Shown here piece by piece: positions 5,605-8,697 of a DNA stretch of 8,697 nt (positions are counted from its first letter, which is position 1; each line of letters opens with the position of its first letter). This DNA comes from an uncultured Ruminococcus sp. (lineage in GTDB: Bacteria; Bacillota; Clostridia; Oscillospirales; CAG-272), in NCBI GenBank assembly GCA_902773455.1, contig CACYEW010000139.1:1-8697 (forward strand), in the 5' to 3' direction. The position numbers were made by a program, and so were the translations under genes. Under the pieces are notes generated by a model that was given only the letters and a program-made list of their open reading frames with translations, did not search any database and was not told the origin of the DNA.

Positions 5605-8175
5605 ATGACTCCGATGATGCTGCAGTATCTGGAGATTAAAAAAGATTATAAAGATCACATACTGATGTACCGTCTCGGAGATTTTTACGAGATGTTTTTT
5701 GACGACGCAAAGATCGCGTCAAAGGAGCTTGAGCTCACGCTTACCGGCAGAGACTGCGGCGAGGAAGAACGCGCGCCGATGTGCGGCGTGCCGTTTCACA
5801 GCGTTGAGCCGTATATAGCGAAGCTCGTATCGCGCGGTTACAAGGTCGCCATATGCGAGCAGCTCGAGGATCCGGCGACGGCGAAGGGAATAGTAAAGCG
5901 CGGCATAATCCGCGTCATAACCCCCGGCACGGTCACGCAGTCGGAGATGCTTACCGAGGATAAGAACAATTACGTTTCTTCCGTGTATATAGGCGTCGAC
6001 GGATCCGCCGTCTGCTTCGCCGACATCTCCACGGGCTATATAGGCGTTTGTCAGATAGGCGCGGACGATACCGAAAAGCAGATAATAAACGAGCTCGGCA
6101 CGTTTCTGCCGAAGGAGATAATAACGAACTTTCCGTTGTCGGAGCGGCAGACTCTCTGCGATTACGTAAAAAAGCGCCTTTGCTGTACGGTCAACGAAAA
6201 CGAACCGCACAGATTTTACGAGGCGAAAGCCGCCGTCCTCTGCAAAAAGCAGTTTTCGGAGGACGATATAAAAGAACTGCCGTCGCCCTGCGTTTGCGCC
6301 GTGGGAGCGGCGCTCGATTACGTGATCGAAACGCAGAAGACCGACATTTCGTTCATAAACCGCCTCTCGATCTACGATAACGAGAGGTTTCTTGAGATCG
6401 ACGTGAATACGAGAAGGAGCCTCGAATTATGCGAGGCGATGCGCACCGGCGACAAGAAGGGTTCTCTTTTATGGGCGCTCGACCATACGAAAACGTCCGG
6501 CGGAGCGAGAATGCTTCGTTCTTACGTCGAATCGCCGCTGCGTTCAGTCGCCGGGATCCAGCAAAGGCAGGATGCGGTAGCTGATCTTTATCTCGATTTC
6601 ATCGCAAGGCAGGAGCTTTCGGAAGCCTTGAAGGGCGTTCTCGATCTGGAGCGCCTTTCGTCGAAGCTCGTTTACGAAACGGCTAACGCAAGAGATCTGC
6701 GCGCAATAGCGCAGTCGGCTGAAAAGATACCGAAGATAAAGGAGACGGTCGCGGGTCTTCAAAGTCAGATGATACGCGATCTCTACGATCAGACCGACGA
6801 TCTGACGGATATAGTCGAGCTGATAAACAAAGCGATAGTCGACGAACCGCCCTTTACCGTAAGAGAGGGCAAAATGATACGCGACGGCTATAACGCCGAT
6901 ATAGACTATCTTCGCAGCATCATAAACGACGGCTCGAAGTGGATCGGAAAAATAGAAGCCGCCGAGAGGGAAAAAACGGGCATAAAGACGCTCAAGGTCG
7001 CATACAACCGCGTTTTCGGTTACTATATAGAGGTGACGAAATCGCTCGTCAATCTCGTGCCCGACAGATACATAAGAAAACAGACGCTCACAAACTGCGA
7101 AAGATACGTCACGGAGGAACTGAAGGATCTCGAATCGTCGATCTTAGGCGCCTCCGATAAGACGGTCAAGCTCGAATACGATCTTTTCTGTCAGATAAGG
7201 TCGTACCTTTGCACGAACATTTCGAGGATCAGAGCCGCCGCGAACGCCGTTTCGACGCTCGACGCGCTTCTGTCTCTTGCCGTCGCCGCCGAAAAATACG
7301 GCTACGTAAAGCCCGAGGTCGATTACGGCGACAAAATAATCATCAAAAACGGCAGGCATCCCGTCGTCGAGCGGTTCGTTGAAGAATCGTTCGTGCCGAA
7401 CGACACGTATCTCGACACGGTCAACAACAGAATGATGCTTATAACCGGACCGAATATGGCGGGTAAATCGACGTATATGCGCCAGGTCGCGCTGATAACC
7501 GTTATGGCGCAGATCGGCTCTTTCGTACCGGCGTCCGAAGCGCAGATCGGCATAATCGACAGGCTGTTCACGAGAGTCGGCGCGTCCGACGATCTCGCCT
7601 CCGGCACGTCGACCTTCATGCTCGAGATGAACGAGGTCGCGTATATATTAAAACGGGCGACGAAAAAGAGCCTCATAATCTACGACGAGATCGGCAGAGG
7701 CACCTCTACCTTCGACGGTATGTCGATCGCCCGCGCCGTCGTCGAATACACGGCGGACAAGATCGGAGCGAAAACGCTTTTCGCAACGCATTATCACGAG
7801 CTCACCGTTATGGAAGGCGTCGTGCCGGGCGTCATAAACTACAACATAGCCGCGAAAAAACGCGGCGATACGGTCAGCTTCCTGCGAAAAATCGTCAGAG
7901 GCGCCGCTAACGACAGCTACGGCATCGAGGTCGCGCAGCTTGCCGGAGTACCGGCAAAGGTCATACGCCGCGCGAAAGAGATACTCGCCCTGACTGAAGC
8001 GCAGAACCCGAAGCAGAGAGAGGTTAAGGAAATCGGATCGCTCGAGGATCTCAATATCACTATGGAAAACGTCGCAAACGACGAGATAAGGGACGCGCTC
8101 ACCGCGCTCGATCTCAACATAACCTCGCCGATGGAAGCGTACGACTTTTTGAGAAAACTGAAGGCTCTGCTATAA
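5605..8175 (+). CDS. mutS: MutS, DNA mismatch repair recognition ATPase
   Basis: MutS binds base mismatches and small loops as a dimer and, on ATP binding, recruits MutL. The 856 residues are full length for bacterial MutS1. Domain I carries the mismatch-wedge motif GDFYEMF (Phe27, Glu29). The connector, lever and clamp domains follow. The ATPase has Walker A GPNMAGKST at 615-623, the signature region ASDDLASGTSTFMLEM, Walker B YDEIGRGTSTFDG with Asp694 and Glu695, and the switch histidine at 729 in ATHYHELT. The start MTPMMLQYLEI is canonical, and GGAGGT lies seven bases upstream; an ATG at 5598 is out of frame. The presence of domain I and the lack of a Smr tail argue against MutS2. It is the last gene of the miaB operon in this window. 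mutL, its common neighbour, is absent; a hairpin array begins one base after the stop. Confidence 0.98.
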   Translation: MTPMMLQYLEIKKDYKDHILMYRLGDFYEMFFDDAKIASKELELTLTGRDCGEEERAPMCGVPFHSVEPYIAKLVSRGYKVAICEQLEDPATAKGIVKRGIIRVITPGTVTQSEMLTEDKNNYVSSVYIGVDGSAVCFADISTGYIGVCQIGADDTEKQIINELGTFLPKEIITNFPLSERQTLCDYVKKRLCCTVNENEPHRFYEAKAAVLCKKQFSEDDIKELPSPCVCAVGAALDYVIETQKTDISFINRLSIYDNERFLEIDVNTRRSLELCEAMRTGDKKGSLLWALDHTKTSGGARMLRSYVESPLRSVAGIQQRQDAVADLYLDFIARQELSEALKGVLDLERLSSKLVYETANARDLRAIAQSAEKIPKIKETVAGLQSQMIRDLYDQTDDLTDIVELINKAIVDEPPFTVREGKMIRDGYNADIDYLRSIINDGSKWIGKIEAAEREKTGIKTLKVAYNRVFGYYIEVTKSLVNLVPDRYIRKQTLTNCERYVTEELKDLESSILGASDKTVKLEYDLFCQIRSYLCTNISRIRAAANAVSTLDALLSLAVAAEKYGYVKPEVDYGDKIIIKNGRHPVVERFVEESFVPNDTYLDTVNNRMMLITGPNMAGKSTYMRQVALITVMAQIGSFVPASEAQIGIIDRLFTRVGASDDLASGTSTFMLEMNEVAYILKRATKKSLIIYDEIGRGTSTFDGMSIARAVVEYTADKIGAKTLFATHYHELTVMEGVVPGVINYNIAAKKRGDTVSFLRKIVRGAANDSYGIEVAQLAGVPAKVIRRAKEILALTEAQNPKQREVKEIGSLEDLNITMENVANDEIRDALTALDLNITSPMEAYDFLRKLKALL

Positions 8176-8176
8176 C

Positions 8177-8351
8177 GTTTGCGTAAGCAAACATATCGCA
8201 TCTGCGCAAGCAGATATATCGCATTCGCGTCAGCGAATATATCGCATCTGCGCAAGCAGATATATCGCAAAAAAGGCGATATGCCCTAACGGGCGCGAGA
8301 TGTTCTGCCGAACGCGATATGTTCTTGCGGACGCGATATGCCGCAGACGGC
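8177..8351. repeat. Symmetric array of eight mini-hairpins with ATATCGC / GCGATAT spacers
   Basis: Left half (23-bp period, 6-bp stems): hairpins at 8177-8192 (loop GTAA), 8200-8215 (GCAA), 8223-8238 (GTCA) and 8246-8261 (GCAA), each followed by ATATCGC (8193, 8216, 8239, 8262). Centre: A6 at 8269-8274, then one G. Right half (19-bp period, 4-bp stems): GCGATAT (8276; GCGAGAT at 8295; 8314; 8333), each followed by a hairpin at 8283-8294, 8302-8313, 8321-8332 (one G-T wobble) and 8340-8351. The left 7-mers are complementary to the right 7-mers, and the innermost pair closes a 7-nt loop, so all hairpins and all four spacer pairs fit one nested fold. Stem sequences differ between units but both arms change together. 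It begins one base after the mutS stop. There is no open frame of interest and no U-run for termination on the plus strand. Function unknown; possibilities are a REP/BIME-like element, a 3'-end mRNA structure, or a protein-binding cruciform. Confidence 0.9.
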
Positions 8352-8388
8352 GAGAATTGAATGTTGAGTTGCCGGCGAGACGATCCGT

Positions 8389-8409
8389 GCGGCTTTGCCG
8401 CCCTTGGGG
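8389..8409. repeat. GC-rich hairpin and second copy of GCCGCCCTTGGGG
   Basis: GCGGC (8389-8393), a 3-nt loop and GCCGC (8397-8401) form a small hairpin, running into CCCTTGGGG. Positions 8397-8409 repeat exactly the 13-mer at 3645-3657 behind pckG. The remaining flanks, about 8352-8388 and 8410-8440, show no gene or other structure I can name. Confidence 0.5.
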
Positions 8410-8442
8410 CGTACCCGCCCTTACAACCCCCAAACCGTGAAC

Positions 8443-8470
8443 CCCCGTTGCGAACAAGTTCACAACGGGG
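8443..8470. repeat. Long stem-loop (CCCCGTTG / CAACGGGG)
   Basis: CCCCGTTG (8443-8450) pairs with CAACGGGG (8463-8470). After one C/A mismatch, GAAC (8452-8455) can pair with GTTC (8458-8461), so nearly the whole 28 bp folds back on itself. No T-run follows on the plus strand. The region is a spacer between mutS and ilvC; an mRNA 3' structure or a dispersed palindrome is possible. Confidence 0.6.
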
Positions 8471-8472
8471 AA

Positions 8473-8497
8473 CCCCGGTAACCCCCTACTCCCTCCC
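8473..8497 (-). other. Potential G-quadruplex on the minus strand (C-rich on plus)
   Basis: On the minus strand four G-runs occur in order GGG, GGG, GGGGG, GGGG with loops of 1, 4 and 5 nt, fitting the usual G3+N1-7 rule. It lies 118 bp upstream of the ilvC start, on the template strand for ilvC. Folding in the cell is not shown by sequence. Confidence 0.45.
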
Positions 8498-8549
8498 AAA
8501 GCCGTTTCACTCTCTTTGGGGCGCGCCGTACCCGTGTACGAACGGTACG
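8495..8549. repeat. Two successive inverted repeats upstream of ilvC
   Basis: CCCAAAG (8495-8501) is complementary to CTTTGGG (8514-8520) across 12 nt, and CGTACC (8527-8532) to GGTACG (8544-8549) across 11 nt, with CGT/ACG (8533-8535, 8538-8540) inside the second loop. The palindrome GGCGCGCC (8520-8527) joins them. They could be leader structures of ilvC or mutS 3' structures. No T-box consensus or intrinsic terminator accompanies them. Confidence 0.4.
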
Positions 8550-8562
8550 CAAAACAGCGCGA

Positions 8563-8576
8563 ATCCGGATCCGGAT
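8563..8576. promoter_or_regulatory. Perfect 14-bp palindrome upstream of ilvC, candidate operator
   Basis: ATCCGGATCCGGAT equals its own reverse complement and is also a tandem of ATCCGG. It ends 38 bp before the ilvC ATG and just before a TATAAA (8582-8587) that could be a -10 box, although no good -35 is visible at the right distance. Its placement would suit an operator, but a short sequence that is both tandem and palindromic may also be incidental. Confidence 0.3.
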
Positions 8577-8597
8577 CAAAATATAAAATCTATTTAT

Positions 8598-8604
8598 AAA
8601 GGAG
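8598..8604 (+). promoter_or_regulatory. Ribosome binding site of ilvC
   Basis: AAAGGAG lies ten bases before the ATG at 8615, in an A-rich stretch that breaks sharply from the GC-rich palindromic DNA upstream. It fixes the start of the partial gene. Confidence 0.85.
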
Positions 8605-8614
8605 AAATATAAAA

Positions 8615-8697
8615 ATGCAAAGGATTTTTTATCAGCAGGATTGCGATCTCAAAAAACTCGACGGCAAGACCGTCGCGATAATCGGCTACGGCTCGCA
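8615..8697 (+). CDS. ilvC: IlvC, ketol-acid reductoisomerase, N-terminus only
   Basis: NADPH-dependent enzyme that isomerises and reduces acetolactate (or acetohydroxybutyrate) in valine, leucine and isoleucine synthesis. Only 27 codons are in the window. They read MQRIFYQQDCDLKKLDGKTVAIIGYGS, matching the IlvC opening: a Tyr-rich start, the DCDL segment, then the first Rossmann strand KTVAIIGYGS (residues 18-27), where GxGxxG begins. The start is supported by AAAGGAG ten bases upstream. It is separated from mutS by 439 bp of repeat-rich DNA, so it probably has its own promoter. The ilvB/ilvN genes that often precede ilvC are not here. Confidence 0.9.
   Translation, partial: MQRIFYQQDCDLKKLDGKTVAIIGYGS

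Noticed and set aside
8177..8351. CRISPR array
   Set aside because: The constant part is only 7 bp, the units are 19 or 23 bp, and the 'spacers' are self-complementary. No cas genes nearby.
8230..8499. Minus-strand open frame across the hairpin array (and the neighbouring one at 7917-8270)
   Set aside because: The repeated AIYLLAQMRYI-like segments are just translations of the ATATCGC hairpin units; no ribosome binding site or family match.
8361..8612. 83-codon plus-strand frame before ilvC, as a possible leader peptide
   Set aside because: Pro/Ser-rich translation of a C-rich spacer. No run of Val, Leu or Ile codons as in a branched-chain attenuation leader, and no terminator with a T-run.
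8410..8614. T-box or other known riboswitch ahead of ilvC
   Set aside because: No AGGGTGG-type T-box sequence and no terminator/antiterminator pair with a U-tract could be found.

Overview
The window looks like a chromosomal segment of a moderately GC-rich member of the Bacillota (Firmicutes), most likely an uncultured Clostridia-type bacterium. The grounds are the conserved Bacillota gene order miaB - ricA(ymcA)/ylbF-type - mutS, a FakA-type fatty acid kinase, strong GGAGG-like ribosome binding sites, sigma-A-type promoters, and heavy use of ATA (Ile) and AGA (Arg) codons despite the GC content. The taxonomic placement is inference.

Layout. On the minus strand at the left edge lie fakA (N-terminal 325 codons, cut by the window edge) and, 22 bp upstream of it, a DUF6088/AbiEi-like antitoxin-family gene that probably heads the same transcript. 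Their transcript starts from a textbook promoter (TTGACA, 17 bp, TATAAT). A 225-bp divergent intergenic region separates this pair from pckG (GTP-dependent PEP carboxykinase) on the plus strand, which has its own TTGAAA-18-TATAAT promoter. After pckG comes a 188-bp spacer with several small palindromes and a 7-bp tandem repeat. A tight three-gene operon follows: miaB (tRNA ms2i6A37 methylthiotransferase), a YlbF/YmcA (RicA-like) protein with a C-terminal cysteine cluster, and mutS (mismatch recognition ATPase). The window closes with a 439-bp gene-free region and the first 27 codons of ilvC (ketol-acid reductoisomerase).

How the genes relate. FakA phosphorylates exogenous fatty acids, PckG links oxaloacetate and PEP, and IlvC acts in branched-chain amino acid synthesis; these are separate housekeeping functions that happen to be adjacent. 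The miaB-ricA-mutS cluster is a recognised syntenic block. MutL, the usual next gene after mutS, is not there.

The most unusual part is the DNA starting one base after the mutS stop codon. It holds eight consecutive mini-hairpins whose stems differ but stay complementary, separated by a near-invariant 7-mer (ATATCGC on the left half, its reverse complement GCGATAT on the right half) and arranged symmetrically around an A6 centre. The left half has a 23-bp period and the right half a 19-bp period. The 7-mers can pair across the centre, so the whole 175-bp block (8177-8351) can be drawn as one nested tree: a central helix with facing hairpin side arms. I do not recognise a named family for it. 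A hairpin of the same design lies behind pckG, and both intergenic regions share the 13-mer GCCGCCCTTGGGG, which suggests dispersed repeat families.
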